Shown: piece by piece, positions 27,520-35,755 of the stretch
How the letters are laid out: every line of letters begins with the position of its first letter
Numbering within the stretch: the stretch's first letter is position 1
DNA from: an uncultured Kordia sp.
GTDB taxonomy: Bacteria > Bacteroidota > Bacteroidia > Flavobacteriales > Flavobacteriaceae
Assembly: GCF_947496985.1 (NCBI RefSeq)
Contig: NZ_CANMEZ010000012.1
Span: 102,672 to 166,671 of the forward strand
Reading direction: 5' to 3'
DNA length: 64,000 nt
Translations under genes and position numbers: made by a program
Notes under the pieces: generated by a model
Database searches by the model: none
What the model saw: the letters and a program-made list of their open reading frames with translations, nothing else
What the model was told of the DNA's origin: nothing

Positions 27520-28401
27520 ATGTCTTTTTTTACACGCTTCTTTTTTATATGTGTTTTGTGCTGTTCAACTTCTATGTATGGACAGTTGAGCGATTTGGCA
27601 CGTGTGGATTATACTTATATTCCTAACGCAAAATCTGATGTGGAGTTTACCCGTATGCGTGCATTGTTTAATTATCCTATTAAACTACAAAAAGAAGGAA
27701 CCTATTTGTTTTTAGGAATGGATTATAGTAATATTCATCTAAAATCAGATGTTGACTTTTCTTTTAACACAAGAGATTTAAATGATTTTCAATTACTCGA
27801 TTTTAGTATTGGATATACAATACCTCTTAAAAATGATTGGCGTTTGGGACTTCGTTTCCGACCAGGTTTTAGTACCAACTTAGCTGCAAATGCATTGAGC
27901 TTAGAAGATGTTATTATTTCTGGAGACCTTATTTTTATCAAACAAGGTGAAATGCATTATGGAAAACGACAAAAGTGGATTTTAGGTGTATATTATTCTG
28001 GAAATTCTGGATTCAATTTTCCATTACCATATATTACATATTACAAAAAATTTGCTCCAAACTGGTCTATGAGTTTAGGTGTTCCGAAGACAAATGTGCA
28101 ATATTTTATTTCTGACAAACATCGTTTAAAAGCCTATGCACAATTAGATGGTTTTACATCAAATTTACAACGTGATGTTCCTGTTATTGCAGGAGAAGCT
28201 GCTAAAAGCATTAATATGTCATTACTGTTATCAGGGCTTCAGTATGAATATCATTTTACCGAACAATTACAGTTTTATGCGCGTGCAGCTTATATTTTTT
28301 CTATTGATAATGAATTAAGAAATGAACAAAGAGAGACTATTTTTTCATTTGAAAGTAAAGCAAAAATTTATTTAAGAACTGGCGTAAAATTTAAGATTTA
28401 A
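27520..28401 (+). CDS. DUF6268 family outer-membrane beta-barrel protein
   Basis: 293 residues with a signal peptide (1-22, ending SMYGQ) and alternating strands ending with an aromatic-rich C-terminus (KIYLRTGVKFKI), typical of an outer-membrane barrel. Phrases such as WRLGLRFRPGF and ITYYKKFAPNWSMSLGVPKT match DUF6268 proteins as I remember them. Function unknown. Confidence 0.75.
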   Translation: MSFFTRFFFICVLCCSTSMYGQLSDLARVDYTYIPNAKSDVEFTRMRALFNYPIKLQKEGTYLFLGMDYSNIHLKSDVDFSFNTRDLNDFQLLDFSIGYTIPLKNDWRLGLRFRPGFSTNLAANALSLEDVIISGDLIFIKQGEMHYGKRQKWILGVYYSGNSGFNFPLPYITYYKKFAPNWSMSLGVPKTNVQYFISDKHRLKAYAQLDGFTSNLQRDVPVIAGEAAKSINMSLLLSGLQYEYHFTEQLQFYARAAYIFSIDNELRNEQRETIFSFESKAKIYLRTGVKFKI

Positions 28402-28448
28402 AGAAACTATAGCATAAGAGACACAGCTTATAAACTATTAAAATTTGG

Positions 28449-29249
28449 TTACTTATTAATAGTTCGCAATCCTTTTTTAATAATGTAAGTTGTTTCTTTT
28501 GTAGTTGATTTTTGCGACCAATTATTACAAATAGTTTGTACCCAAATTGGTTGTGATTTACTTGCATCATTTAGCCAGTTTCCAACAGAATCTCTCACGT
28601 ATTTTGATGTATCAGATTTCAACGGTTCTATAATAGATAGTCCTTTTGCTGGATCTTCTTGAAAAGCCGCAATTTTCTTTGTCCATACACCAACAGGTCG
28701 TAAAGCTTCTACGGCATAACGACGAATGTTTTCATCCTTGTCTTTTGTCCAAGTAGTTAAAATTTTGATCGCTGTATCCAACTCTTCTATCATGCGTTCT
28801 TTACTTGCAAATATGACAACTTCACGGACACCAAAGTGTGTGTCAGCGGCATATGGCTTCATGGCTTTCAGTAAGCTTGTTAAATCATCATGATGTGTAC
28901 TTTCTGCCCAACATGCCCAGCAACGTACCAAATCAGAAGTGTGTTTTTTTAAATAATCATATACTTCTTTGTTTTGGGTTAAAACACCAAGAACTTCTCC
29001 TATTATTTTAGTATTACTATTGGCTGTTGGCTTTTTTTGTGCATTTACTGCAACTTCTGCATCTACAAACCACGCTTCTTTACCAAGATCTTTTAAAACT
29101 AATTGTAACAAACTCAATTGATCCGTTGCAAGCCATTCCATCAGGTTTTTGGTTTCTACCAAGCCTTTATTAAGATATTCAATTACTTCTGGCTTGATAT
29201 CTTTTAAGCTTCTTGCGCCTTTTCGATTTAAAATATGTTCAGGAATCAT
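28449..29249 (-). CDS. DNA alkylation repair enzyme-like HEAT protein (AlkC/AlkD fold)
   Basis: 266 residues of HEAT-like helical repeats: MIPEHILNRKGARSLKDIKPEV at the start, DLVRCWACWAESTHHDDLTSLLKAMKPYAADTHFGVREVV, and IRRYAVEALRPVGVWTKKI, the pattern of AlkD-type alkyl-base glycosylases. The product should scan and excise N3/N7-alkylated purines. It lies 17 bp downstream of the patatin gene on the same strand. Confidence 0.8.
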   Translation of the reverse strand: MIPEHILNRKGARSLKDIKPEVIEYLNKGLVETKNLMEWLATDQLSLLQLVLKDLGKEAWFVDAEVAVNAQKKPTANSNTKIIGEVLGVLTQNKEVYDYLKKHTSDLVRCWACWAESTHHDDLTSLLKAMKPYAADTHFGVREVVIFASKERMIEELDTAIKILTTWTKDKDENIRRYAVEALRPVGVWTKKIAAFQEDPAKGLSIIEPLKSDTSKYVRDSVGNWLNDASKSQPIWVQTICNNWSQKSTTKETTYIIKKGLRTINK

Positions 29250-29266
29250 CTTAGTTAGTTTGTATG

Positions 29267-30043
29267 TTATTTTTGAAATTTTGCTTGTACAAGTTCACTT
29301 TTTGTTAGTATTTCTTTCGTTGCGTCATAACCAATTTTGAATATCTTATCTAAATTACCTCTATCAAATGTTCCGTATTTATTTAATTCTTGCGGAGCGA
29401 TAGCAATATCACAATGTTTAAATTTTGCATAGTCTTCTTGTACTGATTTAAACATAAATGCACGTTCTACAACTCCATATGTACTTTTTAAATCTTTAAT
29501 TTCAAGTACATCATATCCACTTACGTGAATTCCTATGATAACATCGCATGTTTCTGTGAGATATGTTACAGGGAAATTATCCAACACACCACCATCAATA
29601 TAATAATGATTTCCTACCTGAACAGGCGTGAAAACCCCTGGAAATGCCGCCGAAGCTAGTATTGGTTTTATTAATTCTCCTTCTTGAAATATAGTAAGTT
29701 TTCCATTTAAAACATCAGTAGCTGTAATTGTCAGTTCTTTTTGAAGTCCTTCAAAATTATCTTTCCTAAAATATGTTTTAAACTCTGAATAGTATTTTTC
29801 TGCATCTAAAAAACCTGGTTTTCCCAATGCAAATTTTGTAAAATTCAAAAGTTTCACACTTTTAAAAAAGCGAAGCATGGTTTCCCAAGAATAGCCATAC
29901 GCGTACAACGCACCAACAATAGCACCTGCGCTTGAACCTGCGATATGTGTGGATACAATACCATATTCTTCCAATGCTTTAATAGCTCCAATGTGTGCAA
30001 CTCCTTTGCTTCCACCTCCTGAAAGTGCCAAACCAATTTTCAT
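29267..30043 (-). CDS. patatin-like phospholipase
   Basis: About 258 residues from the ATG at 30043 (MKIGLALSGGGSKGVAHIGA); an ATG 24 bp upstream adds MTDKKYII, which homologues lack as a rule. The glycine-rich oxyanion loop LSGGGSKG, the nucleophile elbow GSSAG and the DGG of YIDGGVLDNFP with its catalytic aspartate are all present. Bacterial patatins hydrolyse acyl esters of phospholipids; this one lacks a signal peptide, so it is probably cytoplasmic. Confidence 0.9.
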   Translation of the reverse strand: MKIGLALSGGGSKGVAHIGAIKALEEYGIVSTHIAGSSAGAIVGALYAYGYSWETMLRFFKSVKLLNFTKFALGKPGFLDAEKYYSEFKTYFRKDNFEGLQKELTITATDVLNGKLTIFQEGELIKPILASAAFPGVFTPVQVGNHYYIDGGVLDNFPVTYLTETCDVIIGIHVSGYDVLEIKDLKSTYGVVERAFMFKSVQEDYAKFKHCDIAIAPQELNKYGTFDRGNLDKIFKIGYDATKEILTKSELVQAKFQK

Positions 30044-30203
30044 GATGATGTATTTTTTATCAGTCATTCAAAATTATAGAAATTAACTAGATTTCATTAA
30101 CAAAAATTTAAAATAATTCGTATTCATTTTTATGAATGATCTGTGAAACCCGTACAATTATTCGCCGTTTTTTTCCTAATTTTAGGACTTCCAAATAGAT
30201 ACT

Positions 30204-31427
30204 ATGTTTCAACAAGATCAAGATATTTTTAATGTGCTTTTAGGCTCTGTTTCTGAGGGCGTTATTATTGTTGATGAAGAACAAAAAGTCGTTGAAGTAA
30301 ATGCGTCTGCGCAAAAAATGTTTGGTTATACCAAAGATGAACTTATTAAACAGCATTTAAACCTATTGATTCCTAAAAATTATCGTGCTGGACATGATTC
30401 GCATTTTAATAATTTTATGAAAGCGAAGCAACAACGCAAAATGGGACATGGGCGCGATGTACATGGTGCACATAAAGATGGAAGTATTTTTCCTGTGGAA
30501 GCTGGACTGAATCCTTTCTCCATATATGGGAAGAATTACGTAATGGCATTGGTAATTGATATTTCTATTCGAAAAGAGCAAGAACAGAAAATTCAAGAGT
30601 TAAATGCTGAGTTGGAGAAGAAAGTATTGTTGAGAACCCAAGAATTAAGCGAAACTATTCAACAACTAGAAGTAGAAAATGCCAAACGTGTAGAAGCAGA
30701 AGAAGAAGCAAAAACAGCATTAAAAAGAGAACAAGAACTCAACGAATTGAAAACAAAGTTTTTGTCATTGGTTTCGCATGAGTTTAAAACACCTTTGAGT
30801 GGAATTTTGACTTCTACGATGTTGTTGAGTAAATATAAACTTACCGAGCAACAACAAAAACGTGATAAGCATATTAAAACGATTACCGATAAAGTACACT
30901 ACTTAAATAATATTTTGAATGATTTTCTTTCGATAGAAAAACTACAAAAAGGAAAGGTTAGTTATAAGTTTGCTACGTTTAAGGTGAGTAAGGTTGTGAA
31001 TGAAGTTGTGTACAACGCTAATATGTTATTGAAAGATGGGCAACAGATTAATTATCCTGAAAATATTGATGGTTTTTCACTGTATCAAGATGAAAAAATT
31101 ATGGAATTAGCTTTGTCTAATTTGGTACACAATGCGATTAAATATTCTTCCGAAAATACGATTATTGACATTATTATTACACAAGATACAACAACGACGA
31201 CATTTCAAGTAAAAGATAATGGAATTGGAATTCCTGAGAAGGATCAGAAGAATATTTTTAATCGTTATTTTAGAGCTGAAAACGCCTTGTTAACACAAGG
31301 AACTGGTATCGGATTAAATATTGTGAAAGATCATTTAGAACATTTGCATGGCACTATTGCTTTTGAAAGTGTTGAAAACGAAGGCACTATTTTTACTATT
31401 ACAATTCCTAATAAAGCTGAATTATGA
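30204..31427 (+). CDS. PAS-domain cytoplasmic sensor histidine kinase
   Basis: 407 residues, no transmembrane segment: PAS domain 8-125 (VSEGVIIVDEEQKVVEVNASAQKMFGYTKDELI, with H/R-rich insert HGRDVHGAHKDG), a long coiled coil 125-180, HisKA with H192 (LVSHEFKTPLSG), and HATPase with N-box NLVHNAIKYS and G-boxes. The PAS start and the histidine at 64 resemble FixL-like heme PAS domains, so an oxygen or NO sensor is possible. Its stop overlaps the regulator gene by 4 bases. Confidence 0.92.
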   Translation: MFQQDQDIFNVLLGSVSEGVIIVDEEQKVVEVNASAQKMFGYTKDELIKQHLNLLIPKNYRAGHDSHFNNFMKAKQQRKMGHGRDVHGAHKDGSIFPVEAGLNPFSIYGKNYVMALVIDISIRKEQEQKIQELNAELEKKVLLRTQELSETIQQLEVENAKRVEAEEEAKTALKREQELNELKTKFLSLVSHEFKTPLSGILTSTMLLSKYKLTEQQQKRDKHIKTITDKVHYLNNILNDFLSIEKLQKGKVSYKFATFKVSKVVNEVVYNANMLLKDGQQINYPENIDGFSLYQDEKIMELALSNLVHNAIKYSSENTIIDIIITQDTTTTTFQVKDNGIGIPEKDQKNIFNRYFRAENALLTQGTGIGLNIVKDHLEHLHGTIAFESVENEGTIFTITIPNKAEL

Positions 31428-32479
31428 AAAAAGTATTATTGATAGAAGATGATGCCGTTTTACGCGAAAATACTGCTGAGTTATTAGAACTCGCCGAGTA
31501 TGATGTAACGACTGCAAAGAATGGAAAAATAGGAGTTGAAGTTGCACAAATTTTATTACCGGACGTCATTGTGTGTGATATTATGATGCCAGAATTGGAT
31601 GGTTATGGTGTTTTAGCGTTTTTATCAAAACAGGAAACGACCAAGTATATTCCGTTTATCTTTTTATCTGCAAAAACGGAGCGTCAAGATGTTCGTAAAG
31701 GAATGGATTTAGGTGCCGATGATTATATTACGAAACCTTTTTCAGAAGACGAATTGATCAGCGCAATTGAGAGTCGTATCGCGAAAGCATTGATTTTAAA
31801 AGAAGAACGCGAAAAGTATCAAAACCAGGTTCATGGTGAAGATACTAGCGAAATACGAACGCTGAACGATTTGAAGAATTTCTTTGATGATAATGGAGCT
31901 ATTTATACATTTAAAAAAGATGATGTTATTTATGAAGAAGGGCAAAATTCTAACTTCATTTACCTGATTTTAAAAGGTGTTGTAAAGTGCCATAAATTAG
32001 ATGAACAAGGAAAGGAATTAACAACTGCTTTGCATAAAGAAGATGATTTGTTTGGTTATACTTCATTTACGCAAAATATGGCATATCAGGAAACCGCAAC
32101 CGCTATTAAAGAAGTAGAAATTGTTGGTTTGTCTAAAAATGAATTGAAAAATGTATTGAATAAAAACCATAAAGTTACACTTGAATTGATTCAGTTATTG
32201 ACGGATAACTTGTCTATTGTAAAAGATCAATTGTTGCAAATGGCATATAGTTCTGTGTATAAAAAAACAGCTACTACTATTTTAAAGTTTGCTGAAAAAT
32301 TGAACAGAAAACCGAATGATCCAATTAAGATTTCTAGAAACGATTTGGCAAGTGTTGCTGGAATTGCCACAGAAACGTTAATCAGAACTATGTCGAGCTT
32401 TAAAAAACAAGGTTTGATAGAGATTGAAGGACGAAATATTAAAATTGTAGACCTTAAAAAACTGCAACAGATTTGTTGA
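31424..32479 (+). CDS. response regulator fused to a Crp/Fnr regulator
   Basis: 351 residues: receiver domain 1-125 with D52 (VIVCDIMMPELDGYG), a linker, a cyclic-nucleotide-binding-like domain (about 155-275, IYEEGQNSNFIYLILKGVVKCHKLDEQGKEL) and a C-terminal Crp HTH (about 295-350, ISRNDLASVAGIATETLIRTMSSFKKQGLIEIEG). The phosphorylation signal from the PAS kinase can thus be combined with an allosteric Crp module. The USP gene downstream has its own promoter with a candidate palindrome. Such RR-Crp fusions are found in Bacteroidetes but are uncommon elsewhere. Confidence 0.9.
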   Translation: MKKVLLIEDDAVLRENTAELLELAEYDVTTAKNGKIGVEVAQILLPDVIVCDIMMPELDGYGVLAFLSKQETTKYIPFIFLSAKTERQDVRKGMDLGADDYITKPFSEDELISAIESRIAKALILKEEREKYQNQVHGEDTSEIRTLNDLKNFFDDNGAIYTFKKDDVIYEEGQNSNFIYLILKGVVKCHKLDEQGKELTTALHKEDDLFGYTSFTQNMAYQETATAIKEVEIVGLSKNELKNVLNKNHKVTLELIQLLTDNLSIVKDQLLQMAYSSVYKKTATTILKFAEKLNRKPNDPIKISRNDLASVAGIATETLIRTMSSFKKQGLIEIEGRNIKIVDLKKLQQIC

Positions 32480-32501
32480 TTTTTCTTCGTTTTTTTGAAA
32501 T

Positions 32502-32545
32502 ATGACGGATATCATGTTTTAATTTACTTCTTCCATTTAGATTTG
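32502..32545 (+). promoter_or_regulatory. candidate Crp-type site and -7 element before universal stress gene
   Basis: ATGACGGATATCAT (32502-32515) is a 14-bp inverted repeat ATGA-N6-TCAT; TAGATTTG at 32538-32545 is a perfect TAnnTTTG exactly 22 bp downstream, the same spacing as at the sulfur-cluster sites though the half-sites differ. Likely binding protein: the RR-Crp fusion encoded just upstream. Confidence 0.45.
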
Positions 32546-32564
32546 CTACTAAAGTGTCATCTAG

Positions 32565-33407
32565 ATGAAAAATATATTATTACCAACAGACTTTTCAGAA
32601 AATTCATGGAACGCTATTGCGTACGGATTACAGTTTTTACAAGAATATGATTGTAATTTTTACCTATTGAATGTCAATAGAATTAGTAACCTTATTGATG
32701 AAGAAACTCAATACACACCTAGGTTGACTGTTATTGAAGATGTATATGTAAAACCTGCAAAGAAAGAATTACATCGTGTTCTAAATCGAATTAAAACCAC
32801 ACTTCCTATAAATGATAAACACCATTTTTATACACTTACCGATCATAATTTCTTTATTGAATCGATTCGAAATCATGTAGCAGATAAAAAGATTGACATG
32901 ATTGTGATGGGAACAAAAGGTGCTTCTGGTTTAAAAACGCATATCACAGGAAGCAATACTGGTGCCGTTATTACGAAAGTAAAGTGTAAAACTTTAGTCA
33001 TTCCTGAAAATGCAACGTATCAAGCGATTCATGAAATTGCATTTCCAACCGATTTTATTCTGTCATATAACATGCAAACATTGGCGCCTATTTTAGACAT
33101 TTTAGATCGTACAAACTCTTCTTTACGCATTCCGTATTTTGCAAAAAGGAATGAACAATTAAACACCAATCAACAAGCAAATAAAGAATTGCTGGAAGAT
33201 TTTTTTGACAATTATAAACATACGTATCATTTTTTAACCAATACAAAGGTAGAAGAAGCTATTCAAAATTTTACAGAGAAAAGTAATATTGACTTGATGG
33301 TCATGGTTGCTAAAAACTTGAATTATTTCCAACAGATTTTATTCCATACCAAAGTAGAAAAAATAAGCTATCATACGGATATTCCTTTTTTGGTATTGCA
33401 TGAGTAA
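32565..33407 (+). CDS. universal stress protein, two UspA domains
   Basis: 280 residues. The N-terminal UspA domain opens MKNILLPTDFSENSWNAIAYG and ends with the ATP-binding loop MGTKGASGLKTHITGSNTGAVI; the second domain (about 155-280) is degenerate in its loop. It lies 85 bp after the RR-Crp fusion and faces the same way, so it is a plausible target of that regulator, as in low-oxygen stress circuits of other bacteria (inference). Confidence 0.9.
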   Translation: MKNILLPTDFSENSWNAIAYGLQFLQEYDCNFYLLNVNRISNLIDEETQYTPRLTVIEDVYVKPAKKELHRVLNRIKTTLPINDKHHFYTLTDHNFFIESIRNHVADKKIDMIVMGTKGASGLKTHITGSNTGAVITKVKCKTLVIPENATYQAIHEIAFPTDFILSYNMQTLAPILDILDRTNSSLRIPYFAKRNEQLNTNQQANKELLEDFFDNYKHTYHFLTNTKVEEAIQNFTEKSNIDLMVMVAKNLNYFQQILFHTKVEKISYHTDIPFLVLHE

Positions 33408-33502
33408 GTTATAATTTTGACCATCTAATTATACAAATATCTTGAAAAAGAAAATCTTTAGTGTTTTTTGAAAATAAGTATTTGCTACTGTTTAGACATA
33501 AA

Positions 33503-33524
33503 AAAACAAACCGAAGTTTGTTTT
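33503..33524 (-). terminator. hairpin terminator after GG-leader peptide gene
   Basis: 9-bp perfect stem AAAACAAAC (33503-33511) with 33516-33524, four-base loop CGAA, flanked by an A-run that becomes a U-tract on the minus strand. It lies 29 bp after the stop of the small peptide gene. Confidence 0.65.
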
Positions 33525-33552
33525 AGAAGTTATGTGTTATTTTGGAGTTATT

Positions 33553-33720
33553 TTACAAGAAAACACAAATTCGATTTACACATCTTGATGCTCTGTCAAT
33601 AAAGAAGCAGTCTGACCTATGAACACATCCTATAGGAAATCTGATTCCTCCATTGATGTTTCCTTGTTCTTTTTTGTTAAGTTCTTGTGCTCCTTTTACA
33701 TTTAAAATCGTTTTTAACAT
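33553..33720 (-). CDS. double-glycine leader peptide (bacteriocin-type precursor)
   Basis: 55 residues. The first 25 read MLKTILNVKGAQELNKKEQ followed by GNINGG, the leader signature of Bacteroidetes bacteriocin-type precursors (KKEQ-INGG) cleaved after Gly-Gly by peptidase-containing ABC transporters. The core peptide after GG is 30 residues with cysteines at positions 32, 38, 47 and 52, able to form two disulfides or to be modified. No transporter or modification enzyme is nearby. A hairpin terminator follows. It may act as an antimicrobial or signal peptide. Confidence 0.7.
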   Translation of the reverse strand: MLKTILNVKGAQELNKKEQGNINGGIRFPIGCVHRSDCFFIDRASRCVNRICVFL

Positions 33721-34012
33721 GGTCTGAGTTTTTGGTTATGTTCAAAAATTATAACATTTACTTTTTATATGTGTACGGGAAAACCATAATTAACATTTAG
33801 TAAGCATTGTAAAATAACAGCTCCTAAACCACTTTAGAAGAAACTTTTTATTACAATATCCAAAGTAATTATATGGAGCTGTCTAAAATTTTGGTGATGC
33901 TTTTGAAATTAGATATTGTTTAAAAGTACTTAAGAAAGTAAGCGATTGAAAGTGTTTGCAGTCGTATTTATTTAAAATAGAGTAGTGAAAAGTTTGTTTT
34001 TAAAGCATAAAA

Positions 34013-34039
34013 AAACCTTCTTAAAAGTCAAGAAGGTTT
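34013..34039 (-). terminator. hairpin terminator after minus-strand gene 34064
   Basis: 10-bp perfect stem AAACCTTCTT (34013-34022) with 34030-34039 and a 7-nt loop; the A-run on its left is a U-tract on the minus strand. It follows the stop at 34064 by 24 bp. The stretch 33721-34012 holds nothing else I can support. Confidence 0.75.
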
Positions 34040-34063
34040 CATGTATTTTGTACTTGTTTGTTC

Positions 34064-34795
34064 TTAGTCTTCTAAGAAATCTTTTAGTATGTTCTTTAAA
34101 ACTATCGTGTCATTTTCTGTATTTCGGATCAATTTTCCGTTTTCGTTACATTCAAATTGAGCATAATTGATTTTCATATAACGAAACTTTTTATTGAGAA
34201 CTGCTTCTTTTTTAAGTTCGTCATAGTATTTTATTTGTGTAATACGTGCTTGTTCTTTTTCATCTAAGTCTTCAAAATTTTTCTCTTTTTGAAAAAACTC
34301 AATCACAAGCTTTAGATCTTTGTAATAGGCATCTAAAGGTAGTTTTGTACGTCCTTTTCCTCTTTTATGAAGATTTCCAACTAAAGTGTCAAATGTATGT
34401 TTTCTTGATGCTTTTTGGTCTAATAATTCATCACACATATCTAATAAGTAATTTTCATCACTATTTTTGATAGCTAGCTTGCGTTGTTCCTTTTTACTGA
34501 TTTCAGGAATTTCTTCTTTTGGTGTATAAGTTTTGCCTTCTCTTACTAAATACCAATACGTGTTTTCTGCTCTTCTTTCGGCATGTACTGACGGGATTTT
34601 ATCAAGCTGCGATTGCTTGTCTAACTTTCGAAGTACTTTACGTAATGGAAATCCTTTTTTTACATCTTTTACAAATACACCTGCTTCTACTAATGCAGGC
34701 ATAATTGTTTTTACGGGAATCCAATCAATAGTCGTATTTGCTTCAAAATACTGAGCTATTGCTTCATTAACTTTTACTATATTTTCATCAGTCAT
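34064..34795 (-). CDS. hypothetical protein with possible PD-(D/E)XK nuclease core
   Basis: 243 residues, no signal peptide. Residues 1-70 look like a winged-helix (IDWIPVKTIMPALVEAGVF, GFPLRKVLRKLDKQSQL), and the second half has KHTFDTLVGNLHKRGKGRTKLPLDAYYKDLKLVIEF, where an aspartate and an IEF/E motif sit as in PD-(D/E)XK nucleases that read ...D-n-E-x-K/Q. The active-site assignment is inference from pattern; no family is recognised. It is closed by the hairpin at 34013. Confidence 0.6.
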   Translation of the reverse strand: MTDENIVKVNEAIAQYFEANTTIDWIPVKTIMPALVEAGVFVKDVKKGFPLRKVLRKLDKQSQLDKIPSVHAERRAENTYWYLVREGKTYTPKEEIPEISKKEQRKLAIKNSDENYLLDMCDELLDQKASRKHTFDTLVGNLHKRGKGRTKLPLDAYYKDLKLVIEFFQKEKNFEDLDEKEQARITQIKYYDELKKEAVLNKKFRYMKINYAQFECNENGKLIRNTENDTIVLKNILKDFLED

Positions 34796-35082
34796 ATCGG
34801 TGTACAGATTACTTTTATACTATTAAAATAAAAAAAGCTCCACATTTCTGTGAAGTCTTTACTGAGTAACTAAAATTGGATTCGATCTACTACATTTTAA
34901 GAGTAAGTTTTCGCTTTTTCAATCCAATTTATATTTGTTAAATGCTTAACCATTTGATAGTTTGCGCGGGCAAAGATATTAAACCAAAAAGTAAAAACCT
35001 CTATATTCCTATCGATTAATTTAGTTTCTATAAAATAAACGCACTATTGTAAATAATTAAATCTAATAAAACTTCTTTTTGT

Positions 35083-35685
35083 TTAAGATTTATTAGATAA
35101 TCTCTTTTTTAGTAGGCTTAAAAATTCAGGAGTTACTCCTAAATATGATGCTAAGTTTTTTTGAGAAACTCTTTTTTCTATCGCTGGATTATTTTTTTTA
35201 AAATTTAAATACTTCTCCTCCGCTGAGAATGAAATATTTTGATTAATTCTTCTTATATGACTTGCTAATGAATTTTGATATAAGGTTCTAAAAAAACGCT
35301 CAAATTTTAGTACTTTTTTATATAATATTTCTTTTTGCTGTTTAGAAATGGTAATGATTTCACTATCCTCTATAGTTTCTATAAAGAATGTTGCAGGTTT
35401 ATCAGATATGTAACTATATAAATCTCCTGTCCACCAGCCTTCTATAGCAAATAACGAAATATGCTCAACTCCTTTATTATCTATAGTATAACACTTTACA
35501 CAACCACTATTGATAAATATTTCATAATCAGCTATTTTATTTGGCATTAGAATAAGTTCTTTCTTTTTGTAAGTTTTAAATTCTAAAATAGAACAAAAAA
35601 AATCAATTTCTGAACGATTTAATTTTACATGTCGATTTATATTTTTTAATATGAAATCGTATTTAGAGTAATTTTGTCTGTTCAA
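35083..35685 (-). CDS. Crp/Fnr family transcriptional regulator
   Basis: 200 residues: cNMP-binding-like beta-roll (about 25-130, ending GWWTGDLYSYISDKPATFFIETIEDSEI) and a short C-terminal winged helix (SQKNLASYLGVTPEFLSLLKKRL). The pattern is that of the flavobacterial Crp group without Fe-S cysteines. Downstream of the beta-propeller gene on the same strand (70 bp), it may control that gene and its neighbours. The stretch 34796-35082 (287 bp) holds only a weak hairpin near 34840. Confidence 0.87.
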   Translation of the reverse strand: MNRQNYSKYDFILKNINRHVKLNRSEIDFFCSILEFKTYKKKELILMPNKIADYEIFINSGCVKCYTIDNKGVEHISLFAIEGWWTGDLYSYISDKPATFFIETIEDSEIITISKQQKEILYKKVLKFERFFRTLYQNSLASHIRRINQNISFSAEEKYLNFKKNNPAIEKRVSQKNLASYLGVTPEFLSLLKKRLSNKS

Positions 35686-35755
35686 ATTCTATAAAGGGTT
35701 TTTATATAAATTTAAAAATATGAATCTAGTTTTTCTAAAACCTGATGGGCTATCA

